15,201 bases of DNA from Holosporales bacterium (GCA_031279495.1 JAITIJ010000057.1:1-15201); one strand, 5' to 3'. Positions 8,063 to 14,773 are shown, counted from the stretch's first letter. Notes: generated by a model not told the origin, from the letters alone. A program made the numbers and translations.

Positions 8063-8934
8063 TTTTACGAACAGATCTCTGCGGTTGGATTGTCTTAGAT
8101 AAACCGATGGGTATGAGTTCTAATCATGCAAATAGCATTGTCAAGCATCTCTTAGGGGCAAAAACAGGGCATGCCGGGACGTTAGATCCGCTTGCAACAG
8201 GCGTATTGCCTATTGCTGTTGGCTCAGCAACGCGGCTGATCCCTTACCTTGTTCAAAGTGCGAAGACATATCTAGCCACTCTCCAGTGGGGAGAAAAGCG
8301 TGATACTGATGACAGCACTGGCCTCGTTACTCACACATCCCTTAAAACGCCAACACAAGAAGAAATTGCCCACGTTCTTCCGTCCTTTCTGGGGAATATT
8401 ATACAATATCCACCACAATTTTCGGCATTAAAAATAAGAGGAAAACGCGCATGCGACCGCATAAGACGTGGAGAAGACGTAGCATTGGCGCCGCGCACTG
8501 TCCATATCAACGCGCTGACCCTTGTCTCTCATAAAGAGAACGTGCGTCAGACAACTCTGCGAGTCACATGCGGCAAAGGAACTTATATCCGCAGCCTTGC
8601 GCGCGATTTGGGTTATGCTTTGCAAACTTTTGCGCATATTATAGCCCTGCGGCGCGAACGTGTCGGTCTTTTTTCAGAAACGCACGCAATACCGCTGGAA
8701 AAATTTCGAGCAATGGGGCATAGTGCAGAGAGTTGCGTAGTACAACCAGAGAGTGCACTGGACGACATCTTGGTGACTCTCTCGGTACAGAATTGTCTTC
8801 AAAAGGGACAGATCTTAGAAAACTACGCAGAGCAAGGCACACACTTAGTGCGCCTTGTGTGTGCGTCAACAGGATCTTTGCTCGGTCTCGCTGGAGCAAA
8901 AGACGGTCAGTGGCGCTGTGTTTGGAAAAGTTAG
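8059..8934 (+). CDS. truB: tRNA pseudouridine-55 synthase TruB
   Basis: A 291-residue protein of the usual TruB length. GWIVLDKPMGMSSNHA is the N-terminal signature, and GHAGTLDPLATGVLPIAVG contains the catalytic aspartate (D43). KTYLATLQWG carries the conserved Tyr region, and CGKGTYIRSLARDLG is the KGTYIRSLxxDLG motif that contributes to uridine binding. TruB isomerises U55 in the T loop of tRNAs to pseudouridine and also acts as a tRNA chaperone. The C-terminal part is a short PUA-like segment (QNCLQKGQILENYAEQ to SLLGLAGAK), as in proteobacterial enzymes. The ATG overlaps the rbfA stop by one base, so translation is coupled. The gene ends nine bases before rpsO, whose ribosome binding site overlaps the truB stop. 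Confidence 0.96.
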   Translation: MILRTDLCGWIVLDKPMGMSSNHANSIVKHLLGAKTGHAGTLDPLATGVLPIAVGSATRLIPYLVQSAKTYLATLQWGEKRDTDDSTGLVTHTSLKTPTQEEIAHVLPSFLGNIIQYPPQFSALKIRGKRACDRIRRGEDVALAPRTVHINALTLVSHKENVRQTTLRVTCGKGTYIRSLARDLGYALQTFAHIIALRRERVGLFSETHAIPLEKFRAMGHSAESCVVQPESALDDILVTLSVQNCLQKGQILENYAEQGTHLVRLVCASTGSLLGLAGAKDGQWRCVWKS

Positions 8935-8942
8935 GAGTTTTT

Positions 8943-9209
8943 ATGATGTCGCCTGAAGAAAAAAGAGAAACCATGGACCGCTTTGCGCGTCATCCGAAAG
9001 ATACCGGATCGCCAGAGGTGCAGGTTGCTCTGATGACGCATCGCATTAATACGCTTGGGGGCCATATGAACGTTCACGCGAAGGATAAACACTCGCGGAG
9101 AGGATTGCTTGGTCTTGTTGGTCGTCGACGCCGATTGCTCGATTACCTAAAACGCATAGATGTGATGAGATATACGGCTCTTATCCAAATTCTTGGGTTG
9201 CGCCGTTAA
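8943..9209 (+). CDS. rpsO: 30S ribosomal protein S15
   Basis: An 88-residue protein, one residue shorter than E. coli S15. The signature DTGSPEVQVALMTHRIN is followed by HAKDKHSRRGLLGLVGRRRR, LLDYLKR and the invariant end YTALIQILGLRR. S15 is a primary 16S rRNA binder that organises the central domain of the 30S subunit. Two ATG codons are adjacent (8943 and 8946). AGGAG at 8933-8937 leaves 5 bases to the first and 8 to the second, and relatives usually begin M-S, so the second ATG may be the real start; the difference is one residue. It lies between truB and pnp, the classic rpsO-pnp arrangement, with a 22-base gap before pnp. No stable hairpin like the RNase III site of the E. coli rpsO-pnp spacer is visible there. 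Confidence 0.96.
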   Translation: MMSPEEKRETMDRFARHPKDTGSPEVQVALMTHRINTLGGHMNVHAKDKHSRRGLLGLVGRRRRLLDYLKRIDVMRYTALIQILGLRR

Positions 9210-9231
9210 ACATTTAATGAAAGGAATAAGT

Positions 9232-11337
9232 ATGTCTTCTATTAGCCGCCGAGAACTTGTATGGGGCGGCAAAAAGCTTGTTTTCGAAACGGGTAAGTTG
9301 GCTTGTCAAGCTACAGGATCCGTTGTCGTTACGTACGGAGAGACAACGCTGCTCTGCACTGCTGTTGCGGAAAACAAATCTACTGATGGGGTAGATTTCT
9401 TCCCTTTAACCGTGAATTATCAGGAAAAAACATTCTCTGTTGGCAAAATTCCTGGAGGCTTCTTTAAACGTGAGGGTCGACCATCAGAGTACGAAACGTT
9501 GGTTTCGCGTCTTGTAGACCGTCCAATTCGACCGTTGTTCCCAAAAGCTTTTAGGAACGAAACGCAGGTCGTCTGCACTGTTTTAAGTTATGACCAAGAG
9601 AACGAGCCGGATATCGTTGCTATCTTGGGAGCTTCTGCAGCTTTGACGTTGTCCGGCATCCCTTTCTGTGGTCCGGTAGGAGCAGCACGCGTAGGATATC
9701 GCAACGGAGAATTCTTGCTTAACCCGACTTTATCACGAGAGGATTCCTTAGATCTCGACCTTGTCGTTGCGGGAACAACACAAGGTGTCCTCATGGTCGA
9801 ATCAGAAGCCAATGAACTTTCTGAAGAGAAAATGCTCGAAGCTGTTTTGTTCGGGCATCAGGCGTATCAGCCTGTAATCGAGGCAATTATCGGTCTCGCT
9901 GAAGAAGCAGCAGCTGCGCCATGGATACTTGCCACGGATACATCGCCTGAAAAAGAACAACTCGATCAAGAGGTAAGTCGTCACGCAACGAAAGACTTGC
10001 TTGAGATCATGGGTGCTGCTCTTCCCAAAAAAGAGCGGAACAAGAAAATCAAAGCTCTGCGTGACGAAATATGTACACAGTTCGAGTCTGAACGTGTCTC
10101 TAACGAAGCTATATGCAAATCTTTTGAAGACCTGCAGTATCAATTGTTGCGCTCAGAGATTCTGACGCATAAGAAAAGGCTTGGCGGTCGTGTTCCACAA
10201 GAGATCCGTCCAATTTCAACAGAAGTCAGTATTCTTCCGCGCACTCATGGTAGTGCTCTTTTTGTTCGTGGAGAAACACAGGCATTGGTCGTGACAACGC
10301 TTGGAACTGGTCAGGACGAGCAGATTATCGACGGTTTAGGAAGAGAATATCGTGAGCATTTCATCATGCATTACAATTTCCCTTCGTTTTCTGTAGGCGA
10401 AGTAGGACGCATGGGATCTCCTGGACGACGCGAAGTCGGTCATGGCAAACTCGCTTGGCGTGCGCTTCATCCTATTCTTCCTTCGAAAGACGATTTTCCT
10501 TACACCATTCGTGTTGTTTCTGAAATTGTGTCATGCAACGGCTCTTCTTCGATGGCGAGTGTTTGCGGCGCCTCTCTTGCATTGATGGATGCAGGCGTTC
10601 CATTGAAACGCCCTGTAGCTGGTATTGCGATGGGACTCGTTAAGGAAGGTGACAAATTCGTTATCTTGAGCGACATTCAAGGCGAGGAAGATCATCTCGG
10701 TGATATGGATTTTAAAGTTGCGGGTACCGCTGAAGGCATTACCGCATTGCAAATGGATATTAAGATTGCAGGCGTTACGCCGGAAATCATGAAACAAGCA
10801 CTTGAGCAAGCGCGCAAGGGTCGATTGCATATCTTAGAAAAGATGAAGGTCTCTCTTTCTCACTCTCGCGAGGATTTGAACGCAAACGCTCCGCGTATTG
10901 TTAGTTTTATGGTGCCACGCGATAAAATCCGCGAGGTTATCGGCACAGGTGGCAAGGTTATCCGTGAAATCACTGAGAAGACAGGGGCAAAAGTCGATAT
11001 CGAGGACGATGGCTCTGTTCGCGTCGCTTCTCAGAACAAAGAAGCTCTTGATGCGGCTGTAAAGTGGATCAAAAGCATTGCATGTGATCCAGAAGTAGGG
11101 GATATTCATACAGGAAAAGTTGTCAAAATCATGGAATTTGGCGCTTTTGTAAATTTTTGGGGTAACAGAGATGGGCTTGTGCATATCAGCGAGCTTGCTT
11201 ATGTGCGTCCAAATAAAGTCACTGACGTTGTCCAAGAGGGTGATAGCGTTCGTGTTAAGGTTGTTGGCTTCGATGATCGAGGCCGAGTAAAATTGAGCAT
11301 CAAAGCAGCTCTAGAAAAGAGTGAGGAGATAAAATGA
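9232..11337 (+). CDS. pnp: Polyribonucleotide nucleotidyltransferase (PNPase)
   Basis: A complete 701-residue PNPase. The first RNase PH domain includes ELVWGGKKLVFETGKLACQA, GGFFKREGRPSEYETLVSRL and RPIRPLFPKAF. A helical linker comes next, then the catalytic second RNase PH domain with GRREVGHGKLAWRAL, NGSSSMASVCGASLALMDAG and SDIQGEEDHLGDMDFKVAGT, which contains the conserved acidic residues. The KH domain starts near residue 556 (DKIREVIGTGGKVIREI), and S1 covers about 624-694. PNPase degrades RNA 3' to 5' with phosphate as a trimeric exonuclease. ATG at 9232 is preferred: it has AAAGGA at 9220-9225 and gives the usual short MSSISRRELVWGG opening. In-frame ATG 9217 and the TTG at 9193 would add unconserved residues. 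The last bases, ATGA, overlap the start of a gene repeating its KH-S1 tail, yet no domain of this copy is missing. Confidence 0.97.
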   Translation: MSSISRRELVWGGKKLVFETGKLACQATGSVVVTYGETTLLCTAVAENKSTDGVDFFPLTVNYQEKTFSVGKIPGGFFKREGRPSEYETLVSRLVDRPIRPLFPKAFRNETQVVCTVLSYDQENEPDIVAILGASAALTLSGIPFCGPVGAARVGYRNGEFLLNPTLSREDSLDLDLVVAGTTQGVLMVESEANELSEEKMLEAVLFGHQAYQPVIEAIIGLAEEAAAAPWILATDTSPEKEQLDQEVSRHATKDLLEIMGAALPKKERNKKIKALRDEICTQFESERVSNEAICKSFEDLQYQLLRSEILTHKKRLGGRVPQEIRPISTEVSILPRTHGSALFVRGETQALVVTTLGTGQDEQIIDGLGREYREHFIMHYNFPSFSVGEVGRMGSPGRREVGHGKLAWRALHPILPSKDDFPYTIRVVSEIVSCNGSSSMASVCGASLALMDAGVPLKRPVAGIAMGLVKEGDKFVILSDIQGEEDHLGDMDFKVAGTAEGITALQMDIKIAGVTPEIMKQALEQARKGRLHILEKMKVSLSHSREDLNANAPRIVSFMVPRDKIREVIGTGGKVIREITEKTGAKVDIEDDGSVRVASQNKEALDAAVKWIKSIACDPEVGDIHTGKVVKIMEFGAFVNFWGNRDGLVHISELAYVRPNKVTDVVQEGDSVRVKVVGFDDRGRVKLSIKAALEKSEEIK
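11137..11183 (+). repeat. 47-nt perfect direct repeat, copy 1 (S1 domain of pnp)
   Basis: Bases 11137-11183 are identical to 11583-11629 in the following gene (446 bases apart). They encode the centre of the S1 domain (FGAFVNFWGNRDGLVH). The identity breaks off sharply on both sides, while the flanking coding sequence has diverged, including at synonymous positions. This pattern fits local gene conversion better than a uniform recent duplication. Confidence 0.95.
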
Positions 11338-11768
11338 CTCTGTCCGTAACAATAACGATTCCAAGGCATAAAGTGCGAGAGCTTATTGGTCCGAAAGGCC
11401 AAGTTATACGTGCCATTACAACGGAAACCCAAGCCCAGGTGAAAGTGGATGACGATGGTAACGTCAGGATTACCGCGCCAGATGAAGCGGCAAAGGATGC
11501 GGCGATAGCCAAAGTGCAAGAGGCTGTTGCCGACCCAGAAATAGGTCGTGTTTATGATGGCACGGTCGTTAAAGTTGTAACGTTTGGCGCTTTTGTAAAT
11601 TTTTGGGGTAACAGAGATGGGCTTGTGCACATCAGCGAATTATCGGACACTCGTGTCAATCAGGTCACAGATGTTGTGCGCGAAGGTGACAGAGTGCGCG
11701 TCAAGGTTATTGGCTTTGATCAACGTGGCAAGGTAAAGCTCAGTATCAAAGCCGCAGAAAACGCTTAG
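11334..11768 (+). CDS. Stand-alone KH-S1 protein, duplicate of the PNPase C-terminus
   Basis: A 144-residue protein that consists only of a KH domain (ITIPRHKVRELIGPKGQVIR, with a GPKG loop in place of the GTGG of the neighbouring PNPase) and an S1 domain (VYDGTVVKVVTFGAFVNFWG to GKVKLSIKAA). By hand count it aligns without gaps to the end of the upstream PNPase, with about 30 of 69 identical residues in the KH half and about 52 of 69 in the S1 half. It has no RNase PH domain, so it cannot be a phosphorolytic nuclease. I infer an RNA-binding protein that may compete with or join the PNPase trimer. The ATG overlaps the pnp stop (ATGA), so it is probably translated by coupling in near-constant ratio to PNPase. 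Both ends are intact and the frame is clean, which argues for a maintained gene. I do not know of a named family for it. Confidence 0.88.
   Translation: MTLSVTITIPRHKVRELIGPKGQVIRAITTETQAQVKVDDDGNVRITAPDEAAKDAAIAKVQEAVADPEIGRVYDGTVVKVVTFGAFVNFWGNRDGLVHISELSDTRVNQVTDVVREGDRVRVKVIGFDQRGKVKLSIKAAENA
11583..11629 (+). repeat. 47-nt perfect direct repeat, copy 2 (S1 domain of the KH-S1 gene)
   Basis: Second copy of the stretch at 11137-11183. The next base differs (C for T), and a further eight bases agree before divergence resumes. Confidence 0.95.
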
Positions 11769-11773
11769 CTCTT

Positions 11774-12541
11774 GTGGCGCAACAGACGCCTTCTACTGTT
11801 GTCGTTATTCCAGCGAGACTGCACTCTTCGCGTTTGCCTGGGAAAGTGCTAGCGGATATTGGCGGTAAGCCCCTAATCCTGCGTGTGTGGGAGCGCGCAC
11901 TGTGCGCAAACATTGGGCCGGTGTATGTTGCTTGTGCTGAAGAAGAGGTGGCTAGTGTTGTACTAGCGGCTGGCGGCAATGTGGCAATGACGGATCCAGC
12001 ATTACCCTCTGGATCTGATCGTGTCTGGGCAGCTTTGCAGGAAATCGAAAAAGATCGAGGTCTTTGTGATTGTGTTGTGAATTTGCAGGGCGATTTGCCG
12101 TTTGTGGAACCAAGGTTGTTGCAAGAGGTTATTTCTCTCTTTAATAAAGCTCCAGAAGCGGATATCGCTACGTTGGCGGCTTTTATCTCTTATGAGCAGA
12201 AGTCTTGGGAAGAACCGCAAATTGCTAAAATCGCACTTAGTTTTGCTCCCTGTGGCACTTACGGTCGCGCCCTGTATTTCAGTCGATCTCCTATTCCTCA
12301 CGGAGAAGGGTCTTACGCCCATCACATGGGGATTTATGGCTTTAAACGTGCGGCTCTCCAGCGATTTGTTGCGCTCCCGCCTAGTCCTTTAGAAAAGCGT
12401 GAGAGCCTAGAGCAACTTCGAGCCTTGGAAGCCGGAATGGCGATCTATGTCCAGATGGTTGATACGGTACCCCAAGAGGTAAATACACCAGAGGACTTGG
12501 ATAGAGTGCGCAGGATGGAAGTGGGCTGCTTAAGCAAATAA
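11774..12541 (+). CDS. kdsB: 3-deoxy-manno-octulosonate cytidylyltransferase (CMP-Kdo synthetase)
   Basis: A 255-residue protein, against about 248 in E. coli. The nucleotide-binding N-terminus TVVVIPARLHSSRLPGKVLA is the KdsB signature (PARLxSSRLPGK). It is followed by IGGKPLILRVWERA, DPALPSGSDRVWAAL, the metal and sugar site VVNLQGDLPFVEP, then RALYFSRSPIPHG, HHMGIYGFKRAAL and PLEKRESLEQLRALEAG, which closes the active site, and finally PQEVNTPEDLDRV. The enzyme activates Kdo with CTP for transfer to lipid A, so the cell builds an LPS-type outer membrane. The start is GTG at 11774, five bases after the previous stop, with no clear ribosome binding site, so coupling to the upstream gene is likely. 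It is the only envelope gene in an operon otherwise devoted to RNA and ribosome functions. No clear terminator follows. Confidence 0.95.
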   Translation: MAQQTPSTVVVIPARLHSSRLPGKVLADIGGKPLILRVWERALCANIGPVYVACAEEEVASVVLAAGGNVAMTDPALPSGSDRVWAALQEIEKDRGLCDCVVNLQGDLPFVEPRLLQEVISLFNKAPEADIATLAAFISYEQKSWEEPQIAKIALSFAPCGTYGRALYFSRSPIPHGEGSYAHHMGIYGFKRAALQRFVALPPSPLEKRESLEQLRALEAGMAIYVQMVDTVPQEVNTPEDLDRVRRMEVGCLSK

Positions 12542-12931
12542 ACGTCAAGGGCTTTTCCCCACATCTGATGCGGTCATCATCTCCTACAATTACATCACCG
12601 TGTCTATTCTTATCTCTAGGCATTACATCCTTATGGATCTTGAGCCATCCCTCTTATATCCCCAGAGTATCATCGAGCATACTACCTCATTCGTGTCTCA
12701 CCTCTTCTTCCTATATTTCACTGCGAGAACAGAAGGGTTAGGAAAAGAGAATTTCCATCTTTCATCCAGCAGCAAACTCAGCATTAATGGCGCTGTATTA
12801 CGGGCTTATGTATCTCGTTCCCCTCTTGCCCCTTGTCTCCTATCTCAATCACACAACTGCCTTATTTGCTCTCTCAGAAGAGGCTGTCTTAACTCGCCTA
12901 GCCTCTTTTTCTGTTATATTTTATAAAGAGT
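12542..12931. other. 390-base region between convergent kdsB and the secreted-protein gene
   Basis: No recognisable gene or RNA. One plus-strand frame with an ATG at 12787 begins with a hydrophobic, protein-like stretch (MALYYGLMYLVPLLPLVSYL), then FALSEEAVLTRLASF, but it has no ribosome binding site and runs into the opposite gene, stopping at 13041. It could be a remnant of a decayed membrane-protein gene. A second frame (12600-12926) looks random. I see no convincing terminator for either flanking gene. Confidence 0.35.
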
Positions 12932-13444
12932 TTAATATATACCATCTGTATAGGCAGGAAGGCTTGCCGGATCGAGGTAGAGGAATATTTCTTTCACAGC
13001 AGAAAAGATCTTGTATTTTTGTTGAGGTTGCGTACGTATAGCACAAGCAGAAGTAAATATACTTGGCTTAAAACTATTGAACGATTTAACTGAGCAGAGA
13101 GCACACGGACACTTTATTGCATTCTGTTCTAGTTTATGAGCAAGCGCTTCTAGCGGAAATTGTTTCTTGATAAGAAAAATTAATGTTTCTTCTTTGGTCC
13201 ATTTTCTGGGAATATTCTCCACAATAGCGTCACCAAGACAATTTTCTTCGAAGCAACAATATTCAACAAGCGCCCTTTTTTTGAGAGAAGAACCTGATGG
13301 GCTTTGATGGCGCATTTCTGTCAGATCGCTCTCCGAATGAGATGTTCTCAGTTGTTGCAGGCATGTAAAATCGTCTTTTTCCAACATTGCATTAGAAAAC
13401 GGCACCACTATTAACATAGATACAAAAAGTAAATATTTATACAT
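12932..13444 (-). CDS. Secreted Cys-rich hypothetical protein with a Myb/SANT-like motif
   Basis: A 170-residue protein of no family known to me. The first 19-20 residues (MYKYLLFVSMLIVVPFSNAM) form a clear Sec signal peptide with a likely cut after Ala19. The mature part has eight cysteines (28, 63, 64, 69, 112, 114, 117, 134), including CPCALC at 112-117. Residues 79-111 (PRKWTKEETLIFLIKKQ, then FPLEALAHKLEQNAIK) resemble a Myb/SANT-type helix-turn-helix: W-T-x-E-E, a first helix, then 'PLEALAHKLEQNAI' like the 'eIAeeLgRs' recognition part. This is a resemblance by eye, not a proven domain. The ATG has an AGGG site upstream on the minus strand. A perfect CtrA-type box lies 43 bases before the start. 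If exported, the motif suggests either a structural role or an effector acting on host chromatin. That it is a real gene is likely. Confidence 0.65.
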   Translation of the reverse strand: MYKYLLFVSMLIVVPFSNAMLEKDDFTCLQQLRTSHSESDLTEMRHQSPSGSSLKKRALVEYCCFEENCLGDAIVENIPRKWTKEETLIFLIKKQFPLEALAHKLEQNAIKCPCALCSVKSFNSFKPSIFTSACAIRTQPQQKYKIFSAVKEIFLYLDPASLPAYTDGIY

Positions 13445-13487
13445 AATTTTCCCTGTTTTGTATATTTGATATTATTGTCATCAATCA

Positions 13488-13502
13488 TTAATATTTTGTT
13501 AA
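13488..13502. promoter_or_regulatory. CtrA-type box upstream of the secreted-protein gene
   Basis: TTAATATTTTGTTAA is an exact TTAA-N7-TTAA. Read on the minus strand it is TTAACAAAATATTAA, which differs by one base from the box at 13848. It lies 43 bases before the ATG of the minus-strand gene, a usual distance for a CtrA-controlled promoter. Confidence 0.65.
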
Positions 13503-13600
13503 TTCTTATGCCAAAAATACCCCGTCCTATAAAGGATCGGTTGAATAGCTCCTCTGTGAAAAGAGAAAGAGTCCTATAAATTAAAGAGGGCGACGCTGGG

Positions 13601-13621
13601 GCTCTTCTGAATGAGAAGAGC
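13601..13621. repeat. Perfect 8-bp hairpin
   Basis: GCTCTTCT (13601-13608), loop GAATG, AGAAGAGC (13614-13621). It lies inside the putative origin region; its function is unknown, and no T run follows on either side. Confidence 0.5.
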
Positions 13622-13815
13622 AGAGTGATACTTTGAGTGCTCAATTCTATCATCTGCCCACCTCTCGCAGAGGGCCAGAGACCTGCAGGCAGAAGAGAGG
13701 ATCATTCTGTCAGAGCCCTGTCGTATTTCCGCGATTTCTTGTTTTTGAGTATTGGGAGAAGTATTTCTTTTTAGGTAACGGTCTCTATGACGGTTTCTAT
13801 GAGGATCTCGAAAAC

Positions 13816-13824
13816 TTATACACA
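13816..13824 (+). promoter_or_regulatory. DnaA box 1
   Basis: TTATACACA, an exact match to the DnaA-box consensus TTATNCACA, 24 bases before the first phased TTAA. Confidence 0.65.
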
Positions 13825-13847
13825 ACAAAGAGTTGCTTTGGAAACTC

Positions 13848-13894
13848 TTAACAAAATCTTAAAAAGCGATTAAATAAGGTTAAGGCAGGGTTAA
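13848..13894. promoter_or_regulatory. Array of five phased TTAA half-sites forming three CtrA-type boxes
   Basis: TTAA occurs at 13848, 13859, 13870, 13880 and 13891, so the steps are 11, 11, 10 and 11 bases, about one helix turn each. This gives exact TTAA-N7-TTAA sites at 13848-13862, 13859-13873 (sharing a half-site with the first) and 13880-13894. CtrA is the cell-cycle response regulator of Alphaproteobacteria; bound here next to a DnaA box it would be expected to hold back replication initiation, as in Caulobacter. Five half-sites on one face of the helix would allow side-by-side binding of several dimers. Confidence 0.75.
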
Positions 13895-14006
13895 GTTGTG
13901 AAACGAAAATCATTTAGAAAACAGAAGGTTAGAGATTATGTTCACAAAGTAGGCAAAGCGATTGAACCTCTGCCGGAGCAACCTCCCTCTCCTTTTTGTG
14001 AACCCG

Positions 14007-14015
14007 TTATACACA
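14007..14015 (+). promoter_or_regulatory. DnaA box 2
   Basis: TTATACACA, an exact consensus match, in the same orientation as box 3, which starts 12 bases further on. Confidence 0.65.
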
Positions 14016-14018
14016 GAG

Positions 14019-14027
14019 TTATCCACA
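14019..14027 (+). promoter_or_regulatory. DnaA box 3
   Basis: TTATCCACA, the strongest form of the DnaA box. The 12-base start-to-start spacing to box 2 would place two DnaA molecules side by side. Confidence 0.7.
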
Positions 14028-14044
14028 GATTTTGGGGATGACTG

Positions 14045-14600
14045 AAGAACACACCCTCCCTGCTGCATAATCTTCGTTCTCTTTTTCAATTTTTCTTCAT
14101 TACCTTTCCTCATTTTTCTCATTTCCCTCTCTTTTCTTTGCCTCCGAGGGAGTGCGAAACGTTTTTCTATCTTATAGAGTAATTGATCCTTCCCCGTCTC
14201 CTCCTTTATTCTTCTGTCTTCCGCTCTCTTTTCCTTTCTCCGGAAGAGTAAAGTTTTCCGCAGAGATTGCTTCTTCATCTTGTTTCTCCTACTTCCCATC
14301 TCTTTCTTCTCACTTTCTTCCATCTTTTCCACTCAACATTTCTCTTCTTTCCTTGATGGGAGAAGGAGGAAGGGCTCCACCTCAAGGAGCAATTGCTCTC
14401 TCTCTTTCTCTTTCTCTTTCTCTTTCTCTTTCTCTTTCTCTTTCTCTTTTCCCCGGTCTTTCTTGCTGTCTTCTCTTCTTATCATCGCTTCTCCCTCTTA
14501 ATTTCTATTTCTTCTCTATTTTTCTCTTGTTCTTCCTCAATTTTCCCTATTCTCCGCTCTCTTCTTCTCTCTATTTTCTTTCTTTTCCTTCCGCGAAATC
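14045..14600. other. Pyrimidine-rich low-complexity tract
   Basis: For about 550 bases the plus strand consists mainly of T and C (CTTCATTACCTTTCCTCATT and similar), with a short purine-rich interruption at 14355-14372. Reading frames across it are Leu/Ser/Phe-rich on one strand and Lys/Glu/Arg-rich on the other in more than one frame, as expected from composition alone, so I call no gene. A perfect 12-bp palindrome GAGCAATTGCTC (14387-14398) stands just before the CTCTTT microsatellite. Confidence 0.7.
14402..14449 (+). repeat. Hexanucleotide microsatellite (CTCTTT) x 8
   Basis: Eight uninterrupted CTCTTT units cover 48 bases, preceded by a CTCTCT variant. Such tracts change length by slippage. 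Here the tract is not in a believable gene, so phase variation of a protein is unlikely. Confidence 0.95.
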
Positions 14601-14662
14601 TTTTTGGACGGATGTTTGTGTTGAAGATCACGCGCAAAACATGGTGTTAGAGCATCCATTAA

Positions 14663-14764
14663 TACAAGCTGTATGCTTTTAGTTTTCTGCGTAAGTGTTA
14701 TGTCAGGAGTGTTGTCTCGATACAAGTGGTATGGTTTTAGCTTTCTGCGTAAGTAGTATGTCGG
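14663..14764. repeat. 58-bp internal tandem duplication
   Basis: TACAAG-N3-TATG-N-TTTTAG-N-TTTCTGCGTAAGT-N2-TATGTC occurs at 14663 and again at 14721. A third, more diverged version begins at 15098 with TACAGG and rejoins TGCGTAAGTAG and TGTC. Confidence 0.8.
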
Positions 14765-14773
14765 TGCATCCAC

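Larger units (their letters stand above)
13445..14045. other. oriC: Putative chromosomal replication origin (oriC) or CtrA/DnaA-controlled region
   Basis: This 600-base stretch has no convincing gene but a dense set of replication signals. It starts with an AT-rich segment (about 13430-13515). It holds three exact DnaA boxes of the form TTATNCACA (13816, 14007, 14019) and four exact TTAA-N7-TTAA sites (13488, 13848, 13859, 13880). CtrA sites next to DnaA boxes are the known mark of the alphaproteobacterial origin, as in Caulobacter and Rickettsia prowazekii. Other elements are an 8-bp hairpin at 13601-13621 and a direct repeat GTCCTATAAA (13524-13533, 13571-13580). Against an origin: no dnaA, hemE or parAB is visible here, and the rimP-kdsB operon would be transcribed towards it, head-on to the fork. 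A plus-strand frame ending at 13851 is short, starts with TTG, and overlaps these sites; I do not call it. Confidence 0.55.

Noticed and set aside
12600..12926. Plus-strand ORF, 108 codons, after kdsB
   Set aside because: No ribosome binding site, no recognisable motif, and a composition like translated non-coding DNA.
13633..13851. Plus-strand ORF, 72 codons, with a protein-like C-terminus (EYWEKYFFLGNGLYDG)
   Set aside because: TTG start without a ribosome binding site. It ends inside the phased TTAA array and overlaps a DnaA box. Possibly a remnant, but not supportable as a gene.
13910..14332. Minus-strand ORF, 140 codons, Lys/Glu/Arg-rich
   Set aside because: It runs over the polypyrimidine tract and the DnaA boxes. 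The charged composition follows from the purine-rich strand, other frames look similar, and no family features are visible.
14152..14682. Plus-strand ORF, 176 codons, with Leu-Ser repeats
   Set aside because: Its Leu/Ser/Phe content comes from the CT-rich tract and the CTCTTT microsatellite. No ribosome binding site or conserved segment.
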